Below, piece after piece: positions 1-6,486 of a DNA stretch of 6,848 nucleotides (positions are counted from its first letter, which is position 1; each line of letters begins with the position of its first letter). Under the pieces are notes generated by a model. The model was not told the DNA's origin and did no database searches. It worked only from the letters and a program-made list of their open reading frames with translations. The DNA is from Acidobacteriaceae bacterium (lineage in GTDB: Bacteria; Acidobacteriota; Terriglobia; Terriglobales; Acidobacteriaceae): positions 1 through 6,848 of the forward strand of contig PMCH01000112.1 in assembly GCA_003154055.1 (NCBI GenBank), in the 5' to 3' direction. The translations under genes and the position numbers were made by a program.

Positions 1-621
1 AGCGGACGCGTTCAGCACAACCTGGCTCGCCTGTGGTCGTGGCTGATCATGAAGACGATCTTCTCGCCCGTGACCGTCACCGGGATGGAGAAGGTCGACG
101 CATCCAAGCCGCGGGTATATGCCGTCAATCACGCGTCCGCGCTCGATATTCCGATCATCTACGTCCACCTGCCGTTCCAGTTCCGGATCGTGTTCAAGAG
201 CGAGTTACTCGGGTACCCGTTTGTGGGCTGGCATCTGAAGCATTCTGGGCAGGTGTGCATCAACCAGCAGAATCCGGCCGCGTCGATCGGCGCGATCAAG
301 TCCGCGCTCAAGAGCCTGAGAAGCGGCAGGCCTCTGGTGATCTTTCCCGAAGGTGGCCGCAGCCCCGACGGGCAGATTCTGCCGTTCCTGCCGGGCGCGT
401 TCTTCCTGGCAATCAAGGCGCAGGCGGAGATCGTCCCGATTGCGCTGGTGGGGACGTTTGATTTGCTGCCAATGAACACGTATCACATCAAGTGCCGGCC
501 GCTGGAGATGCGGGTGGGCGAGCCGATCCCAACGGCGGGGCTCACCCTGCAAGACACGGAGGCGGTGTCGGCCAAGGTGAGAGCGGCGATCGAAGCGCTG
601 CATTCCGCGAATGCTTTATAA
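1..621 (+). CDS. PlsC-family 1-acyl-glycerol-3-phosphate acyltransferase, 5'-truncated by window edge
   Basis: Enzymes of this family move an acyl group to the sn-2 position of lysophosphatidic acid at the cytoplasmic face of the inner membrane, giving phosphatidic acid. The reading frame is open to base 1, and the residues before the first ATG (49) still look like family sequence (HNLARLWSWLIMK), so the true start lies outside the window. The HX4D catalytic motif is NHASALD, with His at 130-132 and Asp at 145-147. The lysophospholipid-binding block is FPEGGRS (343-363), where the usual form is FPEGTRS. It is followed by the IVPIALVG block around 430-454. The block-II segment reads VCINQQN (253-273), so the usual Arg is Gln. 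The frame ends at TAA 619-621. The family call is firm; acyl donor and exact substrate cannot be read. A role in ornithine-lipid or another acyltransfer remains possible. Confidence 0.88.
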   Translation, partial: SGRVQHNLARLWSWLIMKTIFSPVTVTGMEKVDASKPRVYAVNHASALDIPIIYVHLPFQFRIVFKSELLGYPFVGWHLKHSGQVCINQQNPAASIGAIKSALKSLRSGRPLVIFPEGGRSPDGQILPFLPGAFFLAIKAQAEIVPIALVGTFDLLPMNTYHIKCRPLEMRVGEPIPTAGLTLQDTEAVSAKVRAAIEALHSANAL

Positions 622-627
622 ACCGTT

Positions 628-656
628 GTCATCCTGAGCGGAGTCGAAGGACCCCT
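628..656. repeat. Dispersed intergenic repeat of the 'GTCATCCTGAGC' type
   Basis: This 29-bp segment begins GTCATCCTGAGC and ends GAAGGACCCCT. It lies 6 bases after the acyltransferase stop. In translation it gives the phrase HPERSRRT on + and PSTPLRMT on -, which recurs in spurious ORFs of Acidobacteriota and some other phyla; that recurrence is from memory. A short TCCT/AGGA pairing (632-635 with 648-651) could form a small hairpin. Function unknown; it could be a REP-like element. Only one copy is in this window, so its repeat status rests on recognition rather than on the window itself. Confidence 0.6.
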
Positions 657-697
657 ACCTCCTGCACTGCCTCCCACGCATCTTCTCCTCCCTCTCG

Positions 698-727
698 CTG
701 ACAATTTCCCCTCTCATCCGTCATAAT
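698..727 (+). promoter_or_regulatory. sigma70-like promoter for the M2 peptidase gene
   Basis: The -35 CTGACA (698-703) matches TTGACA at 5 of 6 positions. The -10 CATAAT (722-727) matches TATAAT at 5 of 6. They are separated by 18 bp. Transcription would begin near 734, giving a leader of only about 15 nt before the ATG at 750, with GGAGG (741-745) inside it. This is the best promoter match in the window. Confidence 0.65.
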
Positions 728-749
728 CTCTTGTTTGCTTGGAGGTTTC

Positions 750-2534
750 ATGAAGCTTCTAGCTCTTCTAGTGTTATTCGCCGCTATGAACGTTGCTGCC
801 CAAACCAAACCCACCGTCGCCGAAGCCCAGGATTTTATGAACAAGGCTGAGGCACAACTCGCCGACCTGGTCGTGAAGGTCAACCGTGCCTCCTGGGTGC
901 AGGAGAACTTCATCACCGACGACACCGAGGCTCTGGCTGCCGACGCCATCGATCAGATCACTGGTGTCACCACCGACCTGGTCGGGCAGGCGAAGCGCTT
1001 CGACGGTCTGGAGATGCCCGCCGACCTGGCGCGAAAATTCATGCTGCTTAAGCTCGCGCTGGTCGCCCCGGCCCCGAACGATCCCGCGCTTCGCAAGGAG
1101 ATGACCACGATTGGCGTCTCGCTCGACTCCGATTACGGCAAGGGCAAGTACTGCCGCAAGGGCGCCGACTGCCTCGACATCACGGCGATCGAGAAGATCA
1201 TGTCCACCAGCCGCGATCCCAAGGAATTGCTGGAGGTGTGGCTGGGATGGCACGCGATCTCGCCGCCGATGCGCCCGCGCTATGCCCGGTTCGTCGAGCT
1301 ATCGAACCAGGGTGCGCGCGAAATTGGCTTCAAAGATACGGGCGCCATGTGGCGCGCCGGCTACGACATGACTCCGGAGGAATTCTCGGCCGACCTGGAG
1401 CGTCTGTGGAAGCAGGTCGAACCGCTCTATCTCTCACTGCATACATTCGTCCGCGCGAAACTCGTTGAAAAGTACGGGCCGAGCGTGGTGCCGCCCAATG
1501 GCCCGATCCCAGCGCATCTGCTCGGCAATCCCTGGGCGCAGGAGTGGGGCAATATCTATGACGTGCTCGGCGTGAAGGAAGACAACGGCGGAGTCAACGT
1601 CACCGAATTGCTCAAAAAGAAGAACCTCGACGCCAAGGGGATGGTGAAATACGGCGAGGGGTTCTTCACTTCGCTGGGATTCGAGAAGCTGCCGCCGACG
1701 TTCTGGGAGCGCTCGCTGTTCGTGAAGCCCGCCGATCGCGACGTAGTCTGCCACGCCAGCGCGTGGGACATCGACAACAAGGACGACTTGCGCGTGAAGA
1801 TGTGCATCCAGGTGCGCGGCGAGGACTTCGTCACCGTCCACCACGAACTCGGGCACAACTTCTACCAGCGCGCCTACAAGAACCAGCCACCGCTGTTCCA
1901 GAGCGGCGCAAACGACGGTTTCCACGAAGCCATTGGCGATGCCATTGCGCTCGCCATCACCCCCGAGTACCTGCACAAAGTCGGATTGCTCGAAAACGTT
2001 CCGCAGGGAAACAACGACGTTCCCGAACTGCTGAAACAAGCGCTCGACCGCGTCGCGTTCCTGCCGTTTGGGTTGCTGATTGACCAGTGGCGATGGAAAG
2101 TCTTTTCCGGAGAAATCACGCCCGCGAACTACAACAAGGCATGGTGGGACCTGCGGCTGAAGTATCAGGGCGTGGCGCCGCCGGTGGCGCGCAGCGAGGC
2201 GGATTTCGATCCGGGCGCGAAGTATCACGTGGCATCGAATACGCCGTACACGCGGTATTTCCTGGCACACATTCTCGAGTTCCAGTTCTATCGCGCACTC
2301 TGCCGCGAGTCCGGATACAAGGGCCCGCTGAACCGCTGCACCTTCTACGGATCGAAAGAAGCAGGCGCAAAATTCAACAAGATGCTCGAAATAGGCCAGA
2401 GCAAGCCCTGGCCGGACGCGCTCGAGGCCCTCACAGGCGAGCGCCAGACCGACGGCGGCGCGCTGCTGGAATACTTCGCCCCGCTGAAGAAATGGCTGGA
2501 TGAACAGAACAAGGGGAAGAAGGTGGGCTGGTAG
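750..2534 (+). CDS. Secreted M2-family (ACE-like) zinc peptidyl-dipeptidase
   Basis: Peptidases of this family remove C-terminal dipeptides from oligopeptides using one catalytic zinc. The protein is 594 aa, near the length of one ACE catalytic domain. Residues 1-17 form a signal peptide (basic K2, hydrophobic stretch, likely cut after VAA17), so it is probably periplasmic or secreted; no lipobox Cys follows. The zinc site is complete: HELGH at 365-369 with Glu366 as general base, and third ligand Glu393 in GFHEAIGD. This is the same 28-residue spacing as in mammalian ACE. Other ACE active-site equivalents are also present: His335 (CHASAWD), Lys491 and His493 (AKYHVAS), and Arg502-Tyr503 (TPYTRYF). 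The C-terminal FQFYRALC and SKEAG segments also match. ATG 750 is chosen because GGAGG lies 4 nt upstream and the promoter would place the alternative TTG at 735 almost on the transcription start. Natural substrates are unknown. Confidence 0.95.
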   Translation: MKLLALLVLFAAMNVAAQTKPTVAEAQDFMNKAEAQLADLVVKVNRASWVQENFITDDTEALAADAIDQITGVTTDLVGQAKRFDGLEMPADLARKFMLLKLALVAPAPNDPALRKEMTTIGVSLDSDYGKGKYCRKGADCLDITAIEKIMSTSRDPKELLEVWLGWHAISPPMRPRYARFVELSNQGAREIGFKDTGAMWRAGYDMTPEEFSADLERLWKQVEPLYLSLHTFVRAKLVEKYGPSVVPPNGPIPAHLLGNPWAQEWGNIYDVLGVKEDNGGVNVTELLKKKNLDAKGMVKYGEGFFTSLGFEKLPPTFWERSLFVKPADRDVVCHASAWDIDNKDDLRVKMCIQVRGEDFVTVHHELGHNFYQRAYKNQPPLFQSGANDGFHEAIGDAIALAITPEYLHKVGLLENVPQGNNDVPELLKQALDRVAFLPFGLLIDQWRWKVFSGEITPANYNKAWWDLRLKYQGVAPPVARSEADFDPGAKYHVASNTPYTRYFLAHILEFQFYRALCRESGYKGPLNRCTFYGSKEAGAKFNKMLEIGQSKPWPDALEALTGERQTDGGALLEYFAPLKKWLDEQNKGKKVGW

Positions 2535-2566
2535 AACCTGATTGCGCTGTCACGAAACACATAAAC

Positions 2567-2600
2567 CGGACGCCCTCGTTCTTGTGGACGAGGGCGTTCG
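2567..2600 (+). terminator. 13-bp hairpin downstream of the M2 peptidase gene; probable terminator or mRNA 3' end
   Basis: The left arm 2567-2579 pairs with the right arm 2588-2600 across an 8-nt loop. All 13 pairs form, one being G-U. The 9-bp core CGCCCTCGT / ACGAGGGCG is perfect and G+C-rich. It starts 33 nt after the peptidase stop. There is no clear T-run on either side, so classical intrinsic termination is uncertain; it could instead protect the mRNA 3' end or act in a longer thrS leader. Confidence 0.5.
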
Positions 2601-2624
2601 TACGTGTGTGCCCAATGGTAAACT
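2597..2624 (+). promoter_or_regulatory. Possible promoter for thrS (weak -35, extended -10)
   Basis: The -10 candidate TAAACT (2619-2624) is preceded by TGG, giving an extended TGn -10. The best -35 at proper distance is TTCGTA (2597-2602), 16 bp upstream, matching only 3 of 6. It overlaps the right arm of the hairpin. Start would be near 2631, leaving a leader of about 26 nt with AAGG (2645-2648) before the ATG. Weak evidence. Confidence 0.3.
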
Positions 2625-2656
2625 GAGAAGATTCAGCGGAATACAAGGCCTAATCC

Positions 2657-4603
2657 ATGTCTGACAGCATTCACGTAAAGCTCCCCGATGGGAGCACCAA
2701 GGAAGTCCCGAAGGGGACCACCGCCCTCGATGTCGCCAAGTCCATCAGCCCGCGTCTGGCGGACGCTGCGCTGGCGGCCAAGGCCAACGGCGACCTGATT
2801 GACCTGACCCGTCCGCTGGAGAAAGACACCGACCTGCGCATCCTCACCGACAAGGATCCCGAGGCGCTCGAGGTCTACCGGCATTCGTCTGCGCACCTGC
2901 TGGCGGCAGCGGTGCTCGAACTGTTCCCTGAGACCAAGCTCGGCCACGGCCCCTCAACTGAGAACGGATTTTTCTACGATTTTTACCGTCCGACTGCGTT
3001 CACTCCTGAAGACCTGGAAAAGATCGAGAAGAAGATGCAGGAGCTCGTCCAGCAGAACGTCCCCTATGCGCGCGAATTTCTGCCGCGCACGGAAGGGCTG
3101 GAGAGGTTCAAGGGCGAAGGCGATTTCATGAAGTGTCACTTCATCGAGCAATTCACCAAGCCCGATGAAAAAATTTCGATCTACAAAACCGGCAAGTTCC
3201 AGGATTTCTGCCGCGGGCCGCACGTGCCTTCAACTGGCAAGATCAAGGCCTTCAAGCTGCTGAGCATTGCTGGCGCCTACTGGCTCGGCGACGAGAAGAA
3301 TCAGCAGCTTCAGCGCATCTACGGGACTTCATTCTTTTCGAAGAAGGACCTCGACGCTTACCTCACCGGCATCGAGGAAGCAAAGAAGCGCGACCACCGC
3401 GTGCTGGGCAAGCAGCTCGACCTGTTCTCGATCCAGGAGCTGGCCGGGCCGGGACTGATCTTCTGGCATCCCAAGGGCGGCATCATCCGCAAGGAGATGG
3501 AAGACTGGATGCGCGAAGAGTACCTGCGCCGCGGATACTCGCTGGTCTGCACGCCGCACGTGGCGCGCCGCCAGCTCTTTCACACCTCGGGGCACGAGGG
3601 CTACTACTCGCAGAATATGTTCGACGCCATGGAGCTCGACGACGCCGAATATCGCCTGAAGCCCATGAACTGCCCGGGGCACATCCTGATCTATAAAGAT
3701 TCGCTGAAGTCGTATCGCGATCTGCCGGTGCGGTTCGGCGAACTCGGCACTGTTTATCGCTACGAACGTTCGGGCGTGATGCACGGACTGCTGCGCGTCC
3801 GCGGCTTTACCCAGGACGATGCGCACATCTTCTGCACTCCCGAGCAGATCGAAAACGAGATTGTCGGCTGCATGGAGTTCGCGCTCGCCGTTCTCAAGGC
3901 TTTCGGCTTCGACGACTACCAGACCGAGCTTTCCACCTGGGACCCGAACGACAAGAAGAGCTTCCTCGGCACCGAGGACCAGTGGAACACGGCCAACCAT
4001 TCGCTCGAAAGCGCGCTCAGCCGGCTCAACGTGAAGTACAAGGTGATCCCGGGCGAAGCGGCGTTCTACGGGCCGAAGATTGACGTCAAGCTGGTGGACG
4101 CCATCGGCCGCCTGTGGCAGCTCTCGACCGTGCAGTTCGACTTCAACCTGCCACAGCGCTTCCAGCTGGAGTACGTCGCCGAAGACGGCACCCGCAAGCA
4201 ACCTGTGATGGTGCACCGCGCGCTCTACGGATCGGTCGAGCGCTTCTTCGGCGTGCTGATCGAGCACTACGCCGGAGCGTTCCCCGTGTGGCTCTCGCCG
4301 GTGCAGGTGGCGATGATCCCGATCGCCGAGCGGCATTCGGAGTACGCGGAAAAGGTCGCCTCGCAGCTAAGGGCCGTCGGGGTGCGCGTCGAAGTCGATT
4401 CCCGCAACGAAAAGATGAACGCCAAGATCCGCGAACACGCCATGCAGAAAGTGCCATTCCTGCTGGTGGTCGGAGATAAAGAAGCCGAAGCGAATAAGGT
4501 CAACGTCCGGTCTCGCGGCAAAGAGAAGACGGAAGACATGGGCACGGCAGAGTTCGTGGAGAAGATCAAGGGGCTGATCGCGGAGAAGAGCCCGGGGCTG
4601 TAG
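2657..4603 (+). CDS. thrS: Threonyl-tRNA synthetase
   Basis: The enzyme charges tRNA-Thr with threonine in the cytoplasm and clears mischarged Ser-tRNA-Thr. It is 648 aa, close to the 642 aa of the E. coli protein, and appears full length. Domains in order: an N-terminal TGS-like domain (about 1-62); an editing domain with His76 and His80 (HSSAH) and Cys185/His189 (CRGPH); a class II catalytic core (about 245-540); and a C-terminal anticodon-binding domain (about 545-640). The active-site zinc ligands are Cys339 (MNCPGH), His390 (DDAHIFC) and His520 (MVHRALYG), equivalent to E. coli C334, H385 and H511. The motif 2 region is YRYERSG; the motif 3 region is GSVERFFGVLIEHYAG. Start ATG 2657 has a modest AAGG 8 nt upstream. 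No T-box-like leader is seen in the 122 nt before it. The next gene starts 7 nt after the stop, suggesting cotranscription. Confidence 0.98.
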   Translation: MSDSIHVKLPDGSTKEVPKGTTALDVAKSISPRLADAALAAKANGDLIDLTRPLEKDTDLRILTDKDPEALEVYRHSSAHLLAAAVLELFPETKLGHGPSTENGFFYDFYRPTAFTPEDLEKIEKKMQELVQQNVPYAREFLPRTEGLERFKGEGDFMKCHFIEQFTKPDEKISIYKTGKFQDFCRGPHVPSTGKIKAFKLLSIAGAYWLGDEKNQQLQRIYGTSFFSKKDLDAYLTGIEEAKKRDHRVLGKQLDLFSIQELAGPGLIFWHPKGGIIRKEMEDWMREEYLRRGYSLVCTPHVARRQLFHTSGHEGYYSQNMFDAMELDDAEYRLKPMNCPGHILIYKDSLKSYRDLPVRFGELGTVYRYERSGVMHGLLRVRGFTQDDAHIFCTPEQIENEIVGCMEFALAVLKAFGFDDYQTELSTWDPNDKKSFLGTEDQWNTANHSLESALSRLNVKYKVIPGEAAFYGPKIDVKLVDAIGRLWQLSTVQFDFNLPQRFQLEYVAEDGTRKQPVMVHRALYGSVERFFGVLIEHYAGAFPVWLSPVQVAMIPIAERHSEYAEKVASQLRAVGVRVEVDSRNEKMNAKIREHAMQKVPFLLVVGDKEAEANKVNVRSRGKEKTEDMGTAEFVEKIKGLIAEKSPGL

Positions 4604-4610
4604 GACGGCG

Positions 4611-4886
4611 ATGACTGATCAGGAACTTGTCGCTTTGTTGGTGTCGCTGACGCAACTCCCGAGGGAAACGGAGTGGCTCGAGTTCAAGGTTAATGACAGT
4701 GAACCAGAAGAGATCGGGGAGTATTTGTCTGCTTTGGCCAATTCTGCCGCTTTGCACCAGAAAGATGCGGCCTACATAGTGTGGGGAGTTGAGAACGGAA
4801 CCCATCGCGTTGTCGGCACATCGTTCAAACCGCGTAACGCAAAGGTTGAAACGAAGAAATCGAGAATTGGCTTACACGGCTCCTGA
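4611..4886 (+). CDS. N-terminal fragment of the AlbA_2 protein (91 aa)
   Basis: This is the part translated if the frameshift is real and not bypassed. Residues 1-79 are genuine AlbA_2 sequence, including ETEWLEFK (about 19-26), the EEIGEYLSALANSAAL helix and AAYIVWGVENGTHRVVGT. The last 12 residues (ETKKSRIGLHGS) are out-of-frame sequence before TGA at 4884-4886. Alone it would be an incomplete AlbA_2 domain and is unlikely to fold normally. Confidence 0.6.
   Translation: MTDQELVALLVSLTQLPRETEWLEFKVNDSEPEEIGEYLSALANSAALHQKDAAYIVWGVENGTHRVVGTSFKPRNAKVETKKSRIGLHGS
4842..4860 (+). other. Frameshift point in the AlbA_2 gene
   Basis: In the upstream frame the codons are AAG GTT GAA ACG AAG AAA; the family sequence resumes in the -1 frame at AAC GAA GAA ATC (4850-4861). 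Loss of one base between GTT and AAC explains the shift. The stretch has an A-rich AAGAAA (4854-4859) but no canonical X-XXY-YYZ slippery heptamer and no obvious strong hairpin just downstream, so programmed -1 shifting is not well supported. Confidence 0.65.
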
Positions 4887-6064
4887 CGCCACGAATTGAG
4901 TTCAAGATCCACGAATTTACCCACGAGGGGAATCCTGTAGTCATTTTTCAAATCAGGCCCTGTCGACACACTCCGGTAAGGTTCAGGGAAACAGAATTCA
5001 TTCGGATCGGCACCTACAAGAAAAAACTCAAAGACTATCCCGAGAAGGAAAGGGCCCTCTGGCTTCTAACGAAAGTTCCGTTTGAGAGAGAACCTGCGGC
5101 AACCGATCTCACATCCGACGAGGTGCTGGCACGAATAGACTATCCCTCCTACTTTGAACTCAGCGCTCAAAATCTTCCCCCAGACAAGATAAGCATCCTT
5201 GAAAGACTACAGAGAGAGAAACTGATCGCCAATCAACACGCGGATCGATGGAGCGTGACCAGTCTTGGAGCGATGCTCTTCGCCAAGAAGATGGCGGACT
5301 TTGAGACTATCGCTCGAAAGGCCGTACGGGTGATCGTGTACAAGGGCAATAACAGGATTCAAACAGTCAAAGAGCAAGTTGGCACCAAAGGGTACGCAGC
5401 GGGATTTCAAGGATTGATTTCATACGTGAACGATCAACTACCCACGAATGAGCATATTGGGGCGGCGCTTCGAACCGAGGTCAGGGTCTACCCGGAATTG
5501 GCCATTAGGGAGCTTGTTGCGAACGCATTAATCCATCAAGACTTAAACGTGTCCGGCGATGGGCCAATAGTCGAGATTTTCTCAGATCGCATCGAAATCA
5601 CCAACCCCGGCAGACCGCTGATAGATCCGCTACGATTTATTGATGAACCTCCGCAGTCGCGGAACGAAGTACTCGCAGCGTTCATGCGCCGAATGAATAT
5701 TTGCGAGGAGCGAGGAAGTGGGATAGACAAGGTTGTCTCCCAGGCCGAGTTTTTTCAGCTGCCTGCACCCAGTTTTCTTGTTACGGAAAACCACATGAAA
5801 GTCGTTATGTTTGCTCCTCGCAAGTTGTCGGCGATGGATCGACAGGACAAGGTCAGAGCCTGCTATCAGCACGCCTGTTTGCTGTATGTGTCAAATCAGA
5901 GAATGACCAACGCTACCCTCAGGAAGCGTTTGTCGATTGAGGAGCAGAACTACGCGATAGCATCCCGGATCATTCAGGACACCATCCAGGAGAATTTGAT
6001 CAAGAGCTATGATCCGGATAGCCAATCGAAGAAGTACGCCAGCTACGTCCCCTTCTGGGCCTGA
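4850..6064 (+). pseudogene. C-terminal fragment of the AlbA_2/ATP-binding protein (rest of AlbA_2, GHKL-like domain, HTH-like end)
   Basis: This frame is open from 4850, just after an in-frame TGA at 4847-4849. It resumes the protein with NEEIENWLTRLLTPRIEF, then HTPVRF, TEFIRIGTYKKKLKDYP and the ATP-site motifs. The end, around RLSIEEQNYAIASRI, looks like a winged-helix tail. No ATG with a good ribosome binding site sits near the beginning. The first usable start is GTG 5123, giving 313 aa without the end of AlbA_2 but with the whole ATP-binding domain. An automated annotation would probably call 5123-6064 as a separate CDS. TGA stop at 6062-6064. Confidence 0.7.
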
Positions 6065-6173
6065 TTTCTTATGTGATGGTTATGTGATTTTAGTCAGCCC
6101 GTCTGGGTTTAAGAAAGCTAAACCTTGTGTTTTCAATGCAAACCCTTGGGGCGCAGGGCTTTTCTTATGTGAT
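6065..6173 (+). repeat. Direct repeat TTTCTTATGTGAT, two full copies and one partial
   Basis: The 13-mer TTTCTTATGTGAT occurs exactly at 6065-6077 and 6161-6173, 96 bp apart. Its last nine bases (TTATGTGAT) occur a third time at 6080-6088. The first copy begins directly after the AlbA_2 stop codon. Origin unknown: it may be residue of a duplication or insertion, or binding sites. Confidence 0.6.
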
Positions 6174-6310
6174 TGTTCAATATCTACAGGAATATCGGGA
6201 TGCACTTTAGCTTAAAGAAAACTCACCATAAGACAAGATTGCTGATACATCGCCTTCAAGGCAAAGCGAAAATCGTACCGAGCTGTTTTGAAAAGAAGTC
6301 CACTCCCAGC

Positions 6311-6349
6311 CGCACCATGAAAATCCGACTGGTGGATTTTCATGGTGCG
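6311..6349. repeat. Perfect 16-bp inverted repeat with 7-nt loop
   Basis: The left arm CGCACCATGAAAATCC (6311-6326) and right arm GGATTTTCATGGTGCG (6334-6349) are exact reverse complements around the loop GACTGGT (6327-6333). Pairing fails immediately outside (C6310 against A6350). No T-run follows on either strand, so it is not a textbook intrinsic terminator. It sits between the acquired-looking AlbA_2 region and the promoter of the GTPase gene. It could be a factor-dependent or bidirectional terminator, an operator, or a mobile-element end or recombination site. Confidence 0.75.
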
Positions 6350-6366
6350 ATTTCGGAGCCCCGTCC

Positions 6367-6396
6367 TTGAGCCCCGCAAAATCCCTGTGTTAGCAT
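6367..6396 (+). promoter_or_regulatory. Candidate sigma70-like promoter for the EF-G-like gene
   Basis: The -35 TTGAGC (6367-6372, 4 of 6) and -10 TAGCAT (6391-6396, 4 of 6) are spaced by 18 bp. TGT before the -10 gives an extended -10. The start would be near 6403, leaving about 95 nt of leader before GTG 6499. The long inverted repeat ends 17 nt before the -35. Moderate to weak evidence. Confidence 0.4.
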
Positions 6397-6486
6397 CAAT
6401 GGTTTCGCAGGCGGTGTTGGGCTGGCCTGTACCCTGTCCTGATCCTCATTTCCGGGCCCTCGCAAATCTCCCGCAAGCCTGCCAAA

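Larger units (their letters stand above)
4611..6064 (+). pseudogene. AlbA_2/Schlafen-type ATP-binding protein gene, split by a one-base frameshift
   Basis: Read with one base restored near 4848, this locus gives a continuous protein of about 484 aa. It has the layout of the COG2865-like family (predicted regulators or nucleic-acid-binding ATPases): an N-terminal AlbA_2 domain (restored residues about 15-130), a GHKL-like ATP-binding domain (about 270-380), and a C-terminal helix-turn-helix-like region. The ATP-site features visible are ELVAN at restored 301-305 (N-box Asn305), ITNPGRP, and ERGSGIDK with GSG at 369-371. The two halves overlap in different frames and join without loss of family sequence, so this is a single-lesion break rather than two genes. 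AGGA at the thrS stop (4602-4605) can serve as ribosome binding site, so translation may be coupled to thrS. Base composition is visibly more A+T-rich than thrS. Alternatives are a sequencing or assembly error, or recoding. The family's molecular role is poorly defined; I assign none. Confidence 0.75.

Noticed and set aside
629..949. - strand frame covering the intergenic repeat and peptidase start
   Set aside because: Its end is the known spurious translation of the dispersed repeat and the rest is antisense to the signal-peptide region of the peptidase.
1434..2270. 278-codon open frame on the - strand opposite the M2 peptidase
   Set aside because: Shadow of a strongly conserved metallopeptidase reading frame; low-complexity Val/Arg/His-rich translation and no supporting start signals.
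2535..2656. T-box or thrS operator-like leader before thrS
   Set aside because: Only 122 nt are available, with no T-box-like sequence and no arrangement of anticodon-like stem-loops that I could make out.
3329..4336. 335-codon open frame on the - strand opposite thrS
   Set aside because: It lies wholly antisense to a clear thrS and its translation has no recognisable domain. Long antisense frames are expected opposite G+C-rich codon-biased genes.
4589..4599. AGCCC-G-GGGCT dyad at the thrS stop codon
   Set aside because: The stem is only 5 bp with a one-base centre and no T-run, and lies inside coding sequence; too small to call a terminator.
6096..6109. Small hairpin AGCCC-GTCT-GGGTT as a terminator after the AlbA_2 gene
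   Set aside because: Five pairs including one G-U, and no following T-run.
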